Positions 1 to 9,636 of a DNA stretch of 64,000 nucleotides are shown here, one piece after another. The notes beneath the pieces are model-generated. The model saw only the letters and a program-made list of their open reading frames with translations, did not search any database and was not told the origin of the DNA. The stretch is taken from positions 119,358-183,357 of the forward strand of contig VRVR01000034.1 of NCBI GenBank assembly GCA_009859145.1, written 5' to 3'. Each line of letters begins with the position of its first letter. The first letter of the stretch is position 1. The stretch comes from Andalucia godoyi. Lineage: Eukaryota; Discoba; Jakobea; Jakobida; Andaluciidae. The translations under genes and the position numbers were made by a program.

Positions 1-90
1 TGGATGAGAATCTGGTTCACACACGGGCTCAGACACTGGTGGAGACACTGGTGCAGACACTGGATGAGAATCTGGCTCAGACAGTGATTC
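1..90. repeat. Imperfect tandem repeat in the PH-protein coding region
   Basis: The string tggatgagaatctgg recurs 60 bases apart (positions 1 and 61), with gacactggtg-type sub-repeats between. It encodes Pro/Ser/Val/Glu repeats at the distal end of the PH-domain protein and runs off the left edge. Confidence 0.6.
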
Positions 91-1878
91 TGAACAGGAG
101 TTGGAGGACGAATCCGGTATCGCAAAATCTGGATCCAAGGGCTCGACAGCAAAGAGTTCAGCGGCTGATGCACCGACAAGCACATCAGTGGAAGACGTCT
201 CCACAGTAACTGGTTGCGAATCTCTGTAGGTGGCAATACCATCAGATTGCAAGTCCTCGCTAACAATAGGCGCTGCAAGAGCCGCCACCGGCAAGGAATG
301 ATCCTCTGCGGACTCGTCGGCTTCTTCATTCGCAAGAATCATTTCGGCAGGGTCACTCGTGTTGCTTGGGTCCCGCTCAAAAGGGGCTGACGAATGGTCT
401 TTGGCATTCCCATCTTTAGACGGCTCTTCCGATGCATTTGCCTCGATTGGGGATCCAACAGCAACCACAACAACCGCTGCAGCGACTCCCACGACCCCCA
501 CAGCTAGAAGCAAATTGGCATCCGCTGATGTTCCGTTTTCAAATTCTTCTCCCGATGTCCGGCTGCAGGGGCAGCTGTTATCTTGAACATCAGCGCCGTC
601 GACAGTCGCAACGGCTGCAGAACACGACGTGGCGGTGATCTCATCCGAGGAAAGAGGCCCGCAGTTTTTCGACTCTGTCGTAGGCAACGGATTCTCATCA
701 TGAGGCTCGCTGCTTGTTTGATCTCTCAACAGCGACATATTGTTCGACATTTCCTCGCCATGATGTTCATCTGCCGCAACGGCGAATTGTGCGGCTTGAG
801 AATCCATGAGAGGCACTTCAGACACCGAACCATCAGAATCTGCGGGATGATTCTGCGATTCGACCGCCGTATCGTCCGAACCCGCTGTCATCGATTCGGC
901 TTCCTTCGCCCTGTCCACCTCGACGGAGCCTCGGCCATCACAAGGTTCATCGAGACCACTTTCAGATCTTTCTGGATGCGTTTTTTCGTCTGTAATCGCC
1001 GCGGCCGCCACTACCACCACTACCGTTGCTGTCGCTGGTGATGTTGCTGTTGCTGTTGCTGTTGCTGCCTGCGCATCTCCCTCAGCATCTTCTAAGCTGC
1101 AGACACTCGATGATGGAGACAATGGATTGCGAAATATCTCCTCGGTATCTTCATCCCCCTCATTCGCGACCTTTCTTGCCAAATCCGACTGCATCACATT
1201 GTCAGGATGCGTTTCCTCTTTCGATTCGATCCCCTTGTCCCGCTCGTTCTCGTTCTCGCCTTGCATGACAGCAATTGCTGCTGCCACGGCCTCTGTATTG
1301 CGGCTGTCCTGCAGGGCCGAGTCCGCAACGGACGCAGCGCGCGGTGACACGGACTCTGAGCCCATCGAAGCGTTCTGCGACGAGTCAGCTGGAGAAACTG
1401 CAATTGCAGCTGCAGTGGATTCCTGCCCTGATCCAGACGATGATGATGACGACGATGCACGATGCAGCGTATTCGCGCCGTTTTCGTTTGAATGCTGTTC
1501 CTGATCACGGATGCTAGCCACAGCAGCAACAGGTGCAAATGCAGGTGCGGGGCTTTGGGTGCGCTTAGGAGGATCAATTGCATTTTGGATGAGGTTCAGC
1601 ATGGTCTGTCGATCCTGATTGGAGTCTGCAGCACAATGAAACGTGCGACCGCTCGCCGTGCATTGAATATCGAAGGCAAACAATCTCTTCTTATTGAAAA
1701 CATCAGGGAACACCACGGATCCCTCAAGCGGAATGCTTCCAAGAGCCTCCTTTAGCTTCTCTCGGCTCTCAAAGTAGTACACCGTCTTTCCAATTACCAC
1801 GAACCATCGCCGTTTCCAGCTCTTATGCCCTCCTCCTTCTTTCCACAGATACACTCCCGGTGCATCGCTTGCACTCAT
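1..1878 (-). CDS. PH-domain protein with long acidic low-complexity tail (C-terminus beyond the window)
   Basis: An open frame runs without a stop from the ATG at 1878 to the window edge, giving 626 residues with the C-terminus missing. Residues about 7-105 read as a pleckstrin homology domain: GVYLWKEGGG, then KSWKRRWFVVIG and VYYFES, a basic strand (KKRLFAFDI) and a C-terminal helix without the usual tryptophan. PH domains bind phosphoinositides or proteins at membranes. The rest is Ser/Glu/Ala-rich and acidic. A hydrophobic stretch near residues 457-477 (LLLAVGVVGVAAAVVVVAVG) could be a membrane span or only alanine/valine low complexity. The last residues in view are a short repeat of the form VS-x-P / EPDSHP, matching a repeated nucleotide unit at 1-90 that probably continues to the left. 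The partner and the role are unknown. Confidence 0.8.
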   Translation of the reverse strand, partial: MSASDAPGVYLWKEGGGHKSWKRRWFVVIGKTVYYFESREKLKEALGSIPLEGSVVFPDVFNKKRLFAFDIQCTASGRTFHCAADSNQDRQTMLNLIQNAIDPPKRTQSPAPAFAPVAAVASIRDQEQHSNENGANTLHRASSSSSSSGSGQESTAAAIAVSPADSSQNASMGSESVSPRAASVADSALQDSRNTEAVAAAIAVMQGENENERDKGIESKEETHPDNVMQSDLARKVANEGDEDTEEIFRNPLSPSSSVCSLEDAEGDAQAATATATATSPATATVVVVVAAAAITDEKTHPERSESGLDEPCDGRGSVEVDRAKEAESMTAGSDDTAVESQNHPADSDGSVSEVPLMDSQAAQFAVAADEHHGEEMSNNMSLLRDQTSSEPHDENPLPTTESKNCGPLSSDEITATSCSAAVATVDGADVQDNSCPCSRTSGEEFENGTSADANLLLAVGVVGVAAAVVVVAVGSPIEANASEEPSKDGNAKDHSSAPFERDPSNTSDPAEMILANEEADESAEDHSLPVAALAAPIVSEDLQSDGIATYRDSQPVTVETSSTDVLVGASAAELFAVEPLDPDFAIPDSSSNSCSESLSEPDSHPVSAPVSPPVSEPVCEPDSHP

Positions 1879-1974
1879 CGTCAGATCCAAGCTGCGTATT
1901 TGAATGAATGCGTCAAAACGCAGCACCAGCCCACACACACGAGGAACCAACAACAACAGTAACAACTTCTACGG

Positions 1975-2008
<34 letters not shown>

Positions 2009-2313
2009 AAGACTAATGCTTCAAAAAGGTTAAACAACTTTCGCGCCACTGGGACTCGTCCAAGAGAACAAACTCGGGACTTTTTCGGTCGAATGCTTCC
2101 AAGCATGTCCATCAGGCTCTCAAGTCTTTTTTGTCCACCGTACAGCCGGCTGGGATGAAGAGAAAAAGAAAAAGAAAACAGAAAGTGCAATAAATAAAGG
2201 CGCTCTAATGATATTGAGTTTGGTTCGAATGCATAATGGAGGCGTACGAGTCGCTGCCCTCCACTTTGTCGTCTTCGACCTTGGGTTCTATTATTATTAA
2301 TTAATTAATTTTT
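1879..2313. other. Spacer: 5' side of the PH gene, 3' side of the GNAT gene
   Basis: It holds a triplet run (TAC)n then (TGC)n at about 1976-2008, a purine run near 2158-2180 and an AT-rich (TTAA/ATTA) stretch at 2290-2318 just beyond the GNAT stop. I see no gene here. Confidence 0.6.
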
Positions 2314-3105
2314 TTAAAGTTTGGCGTCCACCCAGGGAAGCGCGGTCTGAACAGGGATGCGTCCTGAAGGCGGCAGCATGGACAGCGCAGTCTGTCTGAC
2401 GATGTTGGACACCATGTGCTTCTGCTTCATGCTCTGTGTTCGAAGGACCGACTCGCAAAATTCATTGAACCACATGTACACAGACATTGCAGACGCTCCT
2501 GATTTCCAGTCGCCCTTGTGTGGGCAGTAGATCAGAAGCACCAGATCGTGGCACACGCCCTGGTCCTCAGACAATGGAGGCTGAATGTACCTACATTTCA
2601 ACCATGAAAACCCGATGCGAGAAAGAATCTGCTGCCGCTGCGCCGTATCCATGATCCCATCCGATGCGCCAAACTCGATGGTTTCCGCAAAAAAGTACGA
2701 CGGTCGATCCGTCATTGAGATTTTCTGCAGCGACGCATATGCCTGTTCTGCCATGTACTTGCCAAGCCCGGTCTTTCGAGCATTTGGCTGCACCGCAAAG
2801 TAGTCCAGCAAGCCGCAGTTTGAAACCGGAAATTGCTCCCAGACACAAACACCCATCACATTCTTCCAGTTGTTTGTATCCGTGCATGCCGCATCAAAGT
2901 ACACCTCAATGTGCATCAAGGGAGGATCCAAAGACGACCCGCGGCCCATCACATCCAGCCACACATCAAACGGATCAAGCTCGTCATCCACAGGAAAGTG
3001 AACTCGCATAATCTGCTCATAGACATCAAACAGTAACTCGTCATTGCGCTCTTGGTACATATCCCGCTTCAAAAACTTGATGCGGGTCGTCATCGGCGTC
3101 GTCAT
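2314..3105 (-). CDS. GNAT-family N-acetyltransferase
   Basis: This 263-residue protein is probably a GCN5-related acetyltransferase that moves an acetyl group from acetyl-CoA to an unidentified amine. The key evidence is the acetyl-CoA pyrophosphate loop: after the strand LLDYFAVQP (residues 99-107) comes NARKTGLGKYMAEQAY, a good R/Q-x-x-G-x-G/A motif A near residues 108-123. Preceding strands (MGVCVWEQF) fit motif D/A of the fold, and a later FSWLKCRYIQP resembles the C-terminal GF-x-x-L strand. The start is the first ATG of the frame; another lies four codons inside. No targeting signal is evident. It lies in the same direction as, and downstream of, a long T-rich spacer. Confidence 0.72.
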   Translation of the reverse strand: MTTPMTTRIKFLKRDMYQERNDELLFDVYEQIMRVHFPVDDELDPFDVWLDVMGRGSSLDPPLMHIEVYFDAACTDTNNWKNVMGVCVWEQFPVSNCGLLDYFAVQPNARKTGLGKYMAEQAYASLQKISMTDRPSYFFAETIEFGASDGIMDTAQRQQILSRIGFSWLKCRYIQPPLSEDQGVCHDLVLLIYCPHKGDWKSGASAMSVYMWFNEFCESVLRTQSMKQKHMVSNIVRQTALSMLPPSGRIPVQTALPWVDAKL

Positions 3106-3956
3106 CGAGTTTCTCAAGAATACACGCACAATACAAGCACTACTTCTCCTTTTCTTCTTTGATTTCTAGTCTTTGTGGACGTGGAAGTGGACGTGGGCTT
3201 GGTTGCTTGCTGTTGCTGATGCTTCGCTCACTTGTAATTTTCCAACTCCAGATAGTTTCCTTTGCACCGTTCTTTCAGTTCTGAAATTATGGCCTGCTCG
3301 AGATAATCCATCCAGTACTTCAAAATGAAAAAATGCAAAGGGAAAAAGAAAAGGTTTAAACAATGAAAATACACTACACACTACAAGTATATTATTATTA
3401 TTATTATTATTATATATTATATGTATTTATTTATTTTTTTCAAAAAAAAAAATTGAATGCATAAAGACCAGGGCGCGCAACTGGTTTTTTTTTTTTTCGT
3501 TTTTGTTTCGCGTATTCGAGATCGGCCGTTTTGTTTTGTGTTTTGTGTTTTGTTTTTGATGTTTTTGATGTTTATTCATGTTTATTCATGTTTCGCTGTT
3601 GCAACTTTTGTTGGACAAACGGGGGGGAAGTAAGCATCAATTGATGGAAAAGCAGTTTTTTTAATTACACCTTTTTTTAATTTTTCTTTTTTTTGTTTTT
3701 TACGACCGCACCGAAGAAAGCAGGGAACAAGCTGCTTGTTTCCCTTTTCATCAGCAGCAGCAGCAGCAACAACAACGATCAATTTCGACCAACGTTTCGC
3801 CACTGGAAGAAAACGCGAAGTTTATTTTGTAATATTATATATATCTTCTTGGTTCTTTTCTTGCTTCTCGTATTTGTGATTTTCAAGTAGTTTCTTTCTT
3901 TCTTTCATTCATTCATTCATTCATTCTGTTTTCCTTCCTTCCACCGTCGGTCTCGA
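3106..3956. other. AT-rich spacer upstream of alanine aminotransferase
   Basis: The spacer contains an ATT/TTA run (3390-3420), T homopolymers (around 3430, 3487, 3655-3700), a short (CAG)n/(CAA)n run (3752-3776), TTTCTTTC tracts and an (ATTC)n tetranucleotide run (3905-3927) that ends 30 bases before the next ATG. I see no gene. Confidence 0.6.
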
Positions 3957-5453
3957 ATGCTGACTCGCCGTATGTTGTCCAGCGCAGCACACGTTGCAAA
4001 GAACACGCCTGATCACGGTCGAGTGTTGACTGTGGACAAGCTGTCTCCTGCGATCCTCAATGCCGAATACGCAGTTCGTGGAGAGCTTGTCATTCGTGCT
4101 GGAAAACTTGAATCAGAAGGTCGCAAAATCATTTATTGCAACATTGGTAATCCACACCAATTAGGGCAGAAGCCAATCACGTTCTTTCGACAGGTGCTGG
4201 CTGCAACGCAGTATCCAGAGCTCATCTCGTCGAGCGGCCTTGCCGAGGATGCAAAGGCACGTGCGGCAGAGTACCTTGCTAACATTCCCGGTGGCACTGG
4301 TGCATATTCCCACTCACAGGGCATCCCCATTGTGAGAAAACAGGTTGCGGATTTCATCACTGCGCGTGACAAAGTTGCTGCAAAGGCGGATCCAGAAGAA
4401 ATCTTTCTTACCGATGGTGCTTCTCCGGGAATTCAGCGGGTCTTGTCACTGCTGATTGATCCCACTCTTCCATTTTCGTCAAAGGCAGCAACAGGAAAGG
4501 CGCGCAAGCATGGAATTCTGATCCCAATTCCGCAGTATCCGCTGTACTCAGCATCGATCACCTTGCTTGGGGGCGCTCAGGTTGGCTATGAGCTTGATGA
4601 GGAGCGTGGCTGGGAGCTTTCGATTGATTCGATGAAAAAACAAGTGACTGCTGCCCGCGCGCAGGGAATTGAGCCGCGTGCCATTGTCGTCATCAATCCA
4701 GGAAACCCCACCGGACAGTGTTTGTCGGCGCAGAACGTTGCGGAGGTGATCAACTTTGCTGAACAAGAGGGGTTGGTGGTGCTGGCAGACGAGGTCTACC
4801 AGGTTAACACGTATCGTGCAGATCGACCGTTTGTGTCGTTCAAAGCAGAGGCAGTCAAGAACAAGTCGCATGTCGAGCTGTTTTCTTTCCACTCCGTCTC
4901 CAAGGGAGTCTTGGGCGAATGCGGACGCCGTGGAGGTTATTTCGAGTGCTACAACATTGATGGAGCGGTGAAGGAGCAGCTCTACAAGCTGGCCTCCGTT
5001 TCTCTCTGCTCAAATGTCGATGGGCAGATCATGACCGGACTGATGGTGCAGCCACCCAAGAAGGGCGATCCGTCGTTTGCGCAGTACAATGCAGAAGTGT
5101 CCGAGCTGTATGCCTCCCTTGCACGACGGGCAAAGACCCTTACTGCAGCCCTTGACGGTCTTCATGGAATGTCATGCAACTTTACAGAGGGCGCTCTCTA
5201 TGCCTTCCCGCAAGTGATGCTGCCCGCAAAGGCAGTCGCTGCGGCAAAGGCTGCTGGAAAGAATCCGGATACGTTCTACTGCTTGCAGATGCTCGAAGAA
5301 ACCGGCATTTGCGTCGTTCCCGGGTCTGGATTCGGTCAAAAGAATGGGACGTTCCATTTCCGAACGACTATCTTGCCCCAGGAATCCGTCATGTCCCAGG
5401 TTGTCGAAAAGATTGCAAACTTCCACAACTCCTTCATCAAGAAGTATGAATAA
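3957..5453 (+). CDS. GPT: Alanine aminotransferase, probably mitochondrial
   Basis: A 498-residue fold-type I PLP aminotransferase that interconverts alanine plus 2-oxoglutarate with pyruvate plus glutamate. The N-terminus MLTRRMLSSAAHVAK is basic, hydroxylated and free of acidic residues, as expected of a mitochondrial presequence. Family marks: CNIGNPHQLGQKPITFFRQV (61-80), NPGNPTG (248-254), ADEVYQ (277-282), the PLP lysine K316 in FHSVSKGVLGECGRRGGY and the carboxylate-binding arginine in FHFRTT (R469). The length matches eukaryotic alanine aminotransferase. The ATG is preceded by a pyrimidine-rich leader and an ATTC repeat. The near relative glyoxylate aminotransferase shares these motifs and cannot be excluded. 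Confidence 0.92.
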   Translation: MLTRRMLSSAAHVAKNTPDHGRVLTVDKLSPAILNAEYAVRGELVIRAGKLESEGRKIIYCNIGNPHQLGQKPITFFRQVLAATQYPELISSSGLAEDAKARAAEYLANIPGGTGAYSHSQGIPIVRKQVADFITARDKVAAKADPEEIFLTDGASPGIQRVLSLLIDPTLPFSSKAATGKARKHGILIPIPQYPLYSASITLLGGAQVGYELDEERGWELSIDSMKKQVTAARAQGIEPRAIVVINPGNPTGQCLSAQNVAEVINFAEQEGLVVLADEVYQVNTYRADRPFVSFKAEAVKNKSHVELFSFHSVSKGVLGECGRRGGYFECYNIDGAVKEQLYKLASVSLCSNVDGQIMTGLMVQPPKKGDPSFAQYNAEVSELYASLARRAKTLTAALDGLHGMSCNFTEGALYAFPQVMLPAKAVAAAKAAGKNPDTFYCLQMLEETGICVVPGSGFGQKNGTFHFRTTILPQESVMSQVVEKIANFHNSFIKKYE

Positions 5454-5920
5454 CGCTTCCGATTTTGCTCCTTTTCCCTCCCTCCCCGCGTAAACGACCC
5501 TGTCCGAGGGGCTACCACCACTACATTTATTAAGTTTAACAAACCAAACTTTGATTGCTTTTATGTCGAAACAGATTCCTTCACTCCAGTTATTCAATAA
5601 ACGAAAACATTCTCCGCGAGCGCCTCGACAGATTTGATGACACCAAATATATATATAATAACCATAATTATTAAAATACAAATACAAAATACAAAAAAAA
5701 AAGAGAAGAAAAAAACCAAATACATGCAAACCAACAAAAAAACGAAATGAAAAAAAAAAAAGACGAACGTGTCAACCTTTCAAGAATTAAAGTAAAGAAA
5801 GACGAAAAGAAGAAGAAGAAAATAAATCCCCAAAAATGATACAATACGCGATCTTCTACGTACGAACGAGGCATCACGAAAAAGGAAGATGGGGGGAACG
5901 AGAGAACGACAGCGCGTGCG

Positions 5921-5988
<68 letters not shown>

Positions 5989-6012
5989 ATGACCATCACT
6001 TGGATTGCTGCA
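5454..6012. other. Spacer between convergent genes
   Basis: AT-rich, with AT runs near 5646-5660, A-rich tracts at 5690-5760 and the long CT repeat at 5921-5985. I see no gene. Confidence 0.6.
5921..5985. repeat. (CT)n microsatellite
   Basis: About 32 CT units with one CA interruption, lying 28 bases beyond the stop codon of the TPR gene. Confidence 0.95.
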
Positions 6013-7257
6013 TTACAGCGCAATGGACTCCACTTCAAAGAACGAGTCATCCAAGTCAGCATTATCCGGCAAGTCCCAGGTAGCTTCGGAAGCAATAGAA
6101 CGAACGGAATTGGTGCGTTCGAGACGAGTGGTTGGCACTGGGGACGAAAAGGGAGAGTTGGGACTGTTGGACTTGTGCGGGGACTGTTGAAGCTGACTCC
6201 TGAGAACGGACTCGCGGAGAGAAGGTGACGATCGTTCTCTCCGGACGCTTGAAGTCGCAAGCTGGTGATACTGCGATATGACGCTCTGCACGATATCAAC
6301 TCTCTTGCTGGCCTTTGCACTGCCGCTGATCTTGCATGCCCGATCGAAATAAATAAGAGACGATTTCAGCTTCCGAAGTCTCCAGTAGCAAACGCCCAGC
6401 GCATCGTAAACATCGGCCGCTTGTTTGGAGTCCCTTCCAAACTGATGATGGACAAAGTCCTTGACTCTGACATACATCCGTTCTGCATTTCGCCAATCCT
6501 GGTCCGCAACGTGCACAGCGGCCATTGCAAGCCGCACGTCATTCTGTGTCGCATCCATCAGGTCTTCTTTTCCCATCAATGTCAACGTCTTCTCAAAATG
6601 GAACAGCGCATCCGAGTTCTTGCCAAGCGAAGCATAGCATCTGCCGAGATTGAACGCAACGAGTTTTTGCATTTCGAGCTTTTCCGGTTGTGCACCAAGC
6701 ACTTCCAGCGCCGCACGGTTCGCAGCATTGAAGTCCGCAATGGCCTCTTCATGCAAGTTCGATTTCGCAAGCAGCAAGGCCTTGTTGAGCAAGATGGTAG
6801 CCTTTGCAAACCCAGGTTCTGCAAGCTTCAACGCTGCACTGAACGCGCTCTTTGCATTTGCAAACTCATTAAGCGAGGCATGGATGTTTCCGAGCTGGAA
6901 ATGAACCTCTGCAGACTGTGCATTGAGCGGGATATTCCTAAGCTCCCGCACTGCATCCTTCAGCTTTCCCATATCCTGCAGCATCAGCGCTACAATCGAG
7001 CGTGCATAGACGACATCTGCATGGGTTTCCGATTGGTGGACAGATCGAGCAATCTGAACAGCATGTCGAGCGATCTCAAGCCCATCATCAGGATTCCCAG
7101 CATCGGCGCTCTCCTGCGCTTTTCGAAGTAGATTCGACACTTGCGTCCCCAAACTCTGCCGCTTGCTCGAAAAGAAATCCCCACTCTTCCCATCACTATC
7201 AGTAATCCTGCTGTTTCTACTCCTATCACTGTTATTATTGCTGTTGCGATTACTCAT
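6013..7257 (-). CDS. TPR-repeat protein
   Basis: A 414-residue protein built mainly of helical pairs of the tetratricopeptide type. Examples are AEVHFQLGNIHASLNEFANA, then AFNLGRCYASLGKNSDALFHF and YDALGVCYWRLRKLKSSLIYF, each with the W/L-G/A-Y-A-F-A-P-like pattern. TPRs are scaffolds for protein binding. The N-terminus is Asn/Ser-rich and disordered; the C-terminal 90 residues are Ser/Pro-rich with RERSSPSLR and RTNSVRS, which look like basophilic kinase sites. I chose the ATG at 7257 because the frame upstream runs through a poly-G tract and is unlikely to be coding. The pathway is unknown. The layout resembles flagellar or kinesin-light-chain-like TPR proteins, but nothing specific supports that. 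Confidence 0.75.
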   Translation of the reverse strand: MSNRNSNNNSDRSRNSRITDSDGKSGDFFSSKRQSLGTQVSNLLRKAQESADAGNPDDGLEIARHAVQIARSVHQSETHADVVYARSIVALMLQDMGKLKDAVRELRNIPLNAQSAEVHFQLGNIHASLNEFANAKSAFSAALKLAEPGFAKATILLNKALLLAKSNLHEEAIADFNAANRAALEVLGAQPEKLEMQKLVAFNLGRCYASLGKNSDALFHFEKTLTLMGKEDLMDATQNDVRLAMAAVHVADQDWRNAERMYVRVKDFVHHQFGRDSKQAADVYDALGVCYWRLRKLKSSLIYFDRACKISGSAKASKRVDIVQSVISQYHQLATSSVRRERSSPSLRESVLRSQLQQSPHKSNSPNSPFSSPVPTTRLERTNSVRSIASEATWDLPDNADLDDSFFEVESIAL

Positions 7258-8067
7258 TTTCTTCTTCTTTCTGCTTCTTGTTGTTTGTTGTTTGTCGTTT
7301 GTCAAGTCAAGAGTAGCAAAGGGAGAGTAGTGGAAGCAGTAATGTTGATGACGGTAGGAGGTGGGGGGGGGGGGGGGGGGGAAGATAAACGCCAGAAGAA
7401 TCGTGACTGATAGGAATTTAGGATGAAACAACACGGAAAAGAACCAAAAATCAATACCAAAATCAAAACAAAAAAGAAAAGAAAAGAAAAGAAAGAAAAG
7501 GACGACGATAAATGGTTCAACTTGGGTTTGGAACGTTGCCGATTTTCAGGATTCAATGCTTTCCTCAGACCTCCGTTTTACCAAGCACATATCGGGGCAA
7601 AGCACCCGAGCACACGAGCAACGAGCAACGAGCATGCTGCCGCAAGGCCGTTGAATCATGACCCGTCATTGTCATGCATACGGAAGTATCCATAAACAGA
7701 CATGGTCGATACTGGCCGACACTAGCACGCTTGTTTCACAGGGGAACTCGTGCTTACGCACGCTCGGCCAAAATTCAGCTTGCGACACAGGCTCCGCATT
7801 TTCGACACTCTTTAACGCAGCATCCGTAGCCATCTGTTCTATCATTCGTTGGTTCCACTTTATTAATTCAAATATGGGCTTGAGTGGGCTGGGATAACGC
7901 ATTCGCCTACGCCTACGCCGCTCGACACAGGACCTCCTAAGAGACCACGTGTCACTACGCCTACCGCCTCTTCCTCTCGTGTCACGCTGAGAAAGCGGTT
8001 CACCGATTGATCGAGATTGGGAACGGAATCATAATATTGTCGTGTTTTTATTTTACTTTAGCGTAGA
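7258..8067. other. Spacer with poly-G run and a mobile-element remnant
   Basis: Positions 7363-7381 are 19 consecutive G. Positions 7465-7500 are purine-rich. The part from 7661 to about 8035 is the Fanzor-derived fragment described separately. I see no intact gene. Confidence 0.65.
7661..8035 (+). mobile_element. Internally deleted Fanzor/TnpB-like remnant, copy A
   Basis: Positions 7661-7759 match the reverse complement of 55771-55873 with about ten differences and small gaps; this is a shared left flank. Positions 7979-8027 match the reverse complement of 55570-55617 with two differences. The second block encodes the TnpB/Fanzor N-terminal motif RVTLRKRFTD, followed at once by the C-terminal motif DRDW, with NG in the next frame. 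The catalytic core is therefore deleted at the join. An extra G (GATTGGGAACGG) shifts the frame relative to the 32.9 kb copy. The sequence diverges from copy B after the NG codons. Between the two blocks only a 12-base string (ctatcattcgtt) is clearly shared with copy B. It is non-coding and dead. Confidence 0.65.
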
Positions 8068-9636
8068 CTATTGCCGCTGGCTTGCTGGGGAATGGGGAAG
8101 GGCATGAGAGCGGGAAGAGTCGGCATCGGAGTGGTCGACAAATCGAGAATAGAGCTTGTCCATGATGGCGAGGACGACTTCGACAGAGATGAGAATGATG
8201 ATGATCCACTCCAACCGATCACTCTTATCCTGATGCACGAGTTCCAAAAAGAACTTTGTGTTGTGCTGCACCAGGTTCATTTTGAAGTCGATTCCGCGAA
8301 AACGCTCTTCAAGCTCAAACTCGTCTTTCAAATCCTGCGAGACCCCAGAGTACTTCCCGTGCTTCCATGATATCTCCGACTTGTCCAGCACGCGAGTCTT
8401 GGACAGAATCTCTGCCATGAGCGTGTTGTTTTCTGCCACAAGTCGAAACAGCTCCGCACGTCTGCGCAGCCCAAACGAATAGCTACCGCTTCCTCCGGAC
8501 TGCGATGAATAGACTAGTCCGAGCTCTTCATTCAGTTTTGTAAACGTCGAAACGAGCATGTCCACCTTCTTCTCAAAATGATCCAGCGCAACTGTTTGAC
8601 GCAAAACACCCGCAATCACAAGCAAGTTGTTCAGATCGAGTTCTTGGACGACCACAGTGTCCTGCCCGGGACGTAGTTCAAACCAATGAGGAAGCTTCGG
8701 TGCAATCGCTACAGTGAAGTCGTCGTGCAAAGGAGCCGCAATCGGCTCCACAGAAAACTCCCGGATCAACCGAAGCAACGGCGTCACAGGCGTCGAAAAC
8801 GCTACACTTCCACCATGCGATCCTCCGTTCGAAAACGATGCACTCGCATTCGAAAACGACGATGACGATGACGATGACGATGACGAATAAGAATGAGTGG
8901 CAGGACTGGAAGGACTGGAAGGAACAGACGATACTGGTGGTGATGATGATGGTGGTATACCAGTAGCAGTTGCAGAAGGAGCTGTGAGAGGAGGAGGAAC
9001 AGGAGAGGAAGATGGCAACAACGAAGAAGAGGCAGAGGAGTTTCCGAAAAAGACGACGGATCCGAAACCATACACAACCATGTACAACTCAGCAGGAATG
9101 TTCGACTTGTGCGCCAAAGACTGCTGCAGCACCGAAGCGTCCCACGCAGCAGTGCCCTTGAGAGACTGCGGGGTATTCGTGAAGAACTCTGCATTGGGCT
9201 CTGAGTGTGACGGTGTGGAATGAGACTGCATGGAAACATGATCCAGGGCAGAAGCATCGAGTGCAACGGTAACCGAGTCTCGCTGCAGTGCATGCGGCCG
9301 GTCTGCAAAGTGAGTTTGAAACAATCGCACAAAGTCAATGGATCGCGCGACGTAGAACGCCTTGATGGGCAGAGCAGTTTGGATTTCCACATTGTCTGGA
9401 TGGTTGCTGCTTGAATTTGACATGTTTGAAGATGAGTGTCCAGAGTCGTGATCATTCAACTCGCGTGATGAAAAGAGTCTCTTCAACACCGTCGTCGGGC
9501 GGAATATGCTCCTCTGTGCAGATTGCACACACGGGGATGCAAATAGCAAGGAATGCGCGACTGGCGCCGCCGCTGAGAGGAACCGCTTGCCGGGCAGCAA
9601 CGGTCTTGCCGAACGCATAAGCAGGCCATTCAACAT
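8068..9636 (-). CDS. RMND1/Rmd1-family (DUF155) mitochondrial membrane protein
   Basis: A 522-residue protein of the Rmd1/Sif2/RMND1 family. RMND1 supports mitochondrial translation from the inner membrane. The N-terminus (MLNGLLMRSARPLLPGKRF) looks like a mitochondrial presequence. Family marks: AFYVARSIDFVRLF near the start of the domain, LYMVVYGFGSVVFFG, ELDLNNLLVIAGVLRQTVAL, LDKSEISWKHGKYSGV and a C-terminal membrane anchor LEWIIIILISVEVVLAIMDK (about 475-494) close to the end, as in the family. A Ser/Pro-rich insert of about 70 residues splits the domain after GFGSVVFFG, partly from a GAC/ATC-type triplet run. The ATG at 9636 was chosen because upstream in-frame codons lack an ATG and read as spacer. 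A TATATAA box lies about 40 bases upstream. Confidence 0.85.
   Translation of the reverse strand: MLNGLLMRSARPLLPGKRFLSAAAPVAHSLLFASPCVQSAQRSIFRPTTVLKRLFSSRELNDHDSGHSSSNMSNSSSNHPDNVEIQTALPIKAFYVARSIDFVRLFQTHFADRPHALQRDSVTVALDASALDHVSMQSHSTPSHSEPNAEFFTNTPQSLKGTAAWDASVLQQSLAHKSNIPAELYMVVYGFGSVVFFGNSSASSSLLPSSSPVPPPLTAPSATATGIPPSSSPPVSSVPSSPSSPATHSYSSSSSSSSSSFSNASASFSNGGSHGGSVAFSTPVTPLLRLIREFSVEPIAAPLHDDFTVAIAPKLPHWFELRPGQDTVVVQELDLNNLLVIAGVLRQTVALDHFEKKVDMLVSTFTKLNEELGLVYSSQSGGSGSYSFGLRRRAELFRLVAENNTLMAEILSKTRVLDKSEISWKHGKYSGVSQDLKDEFELEERFRGIDFKMNLVQHNTKFFLELVHQDKSDRLEWIIIILISVEVVLAIMDKLYSRFVDHSDADSSRSHALPHSPASQRQ

Noticed and set aside
7258-7434. N-terminal extension of the TPR protein with a poly-Pro run
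   Set aside because: The prolines come from the poly-G tract of the spacer, and a better ATG lies at 7257.
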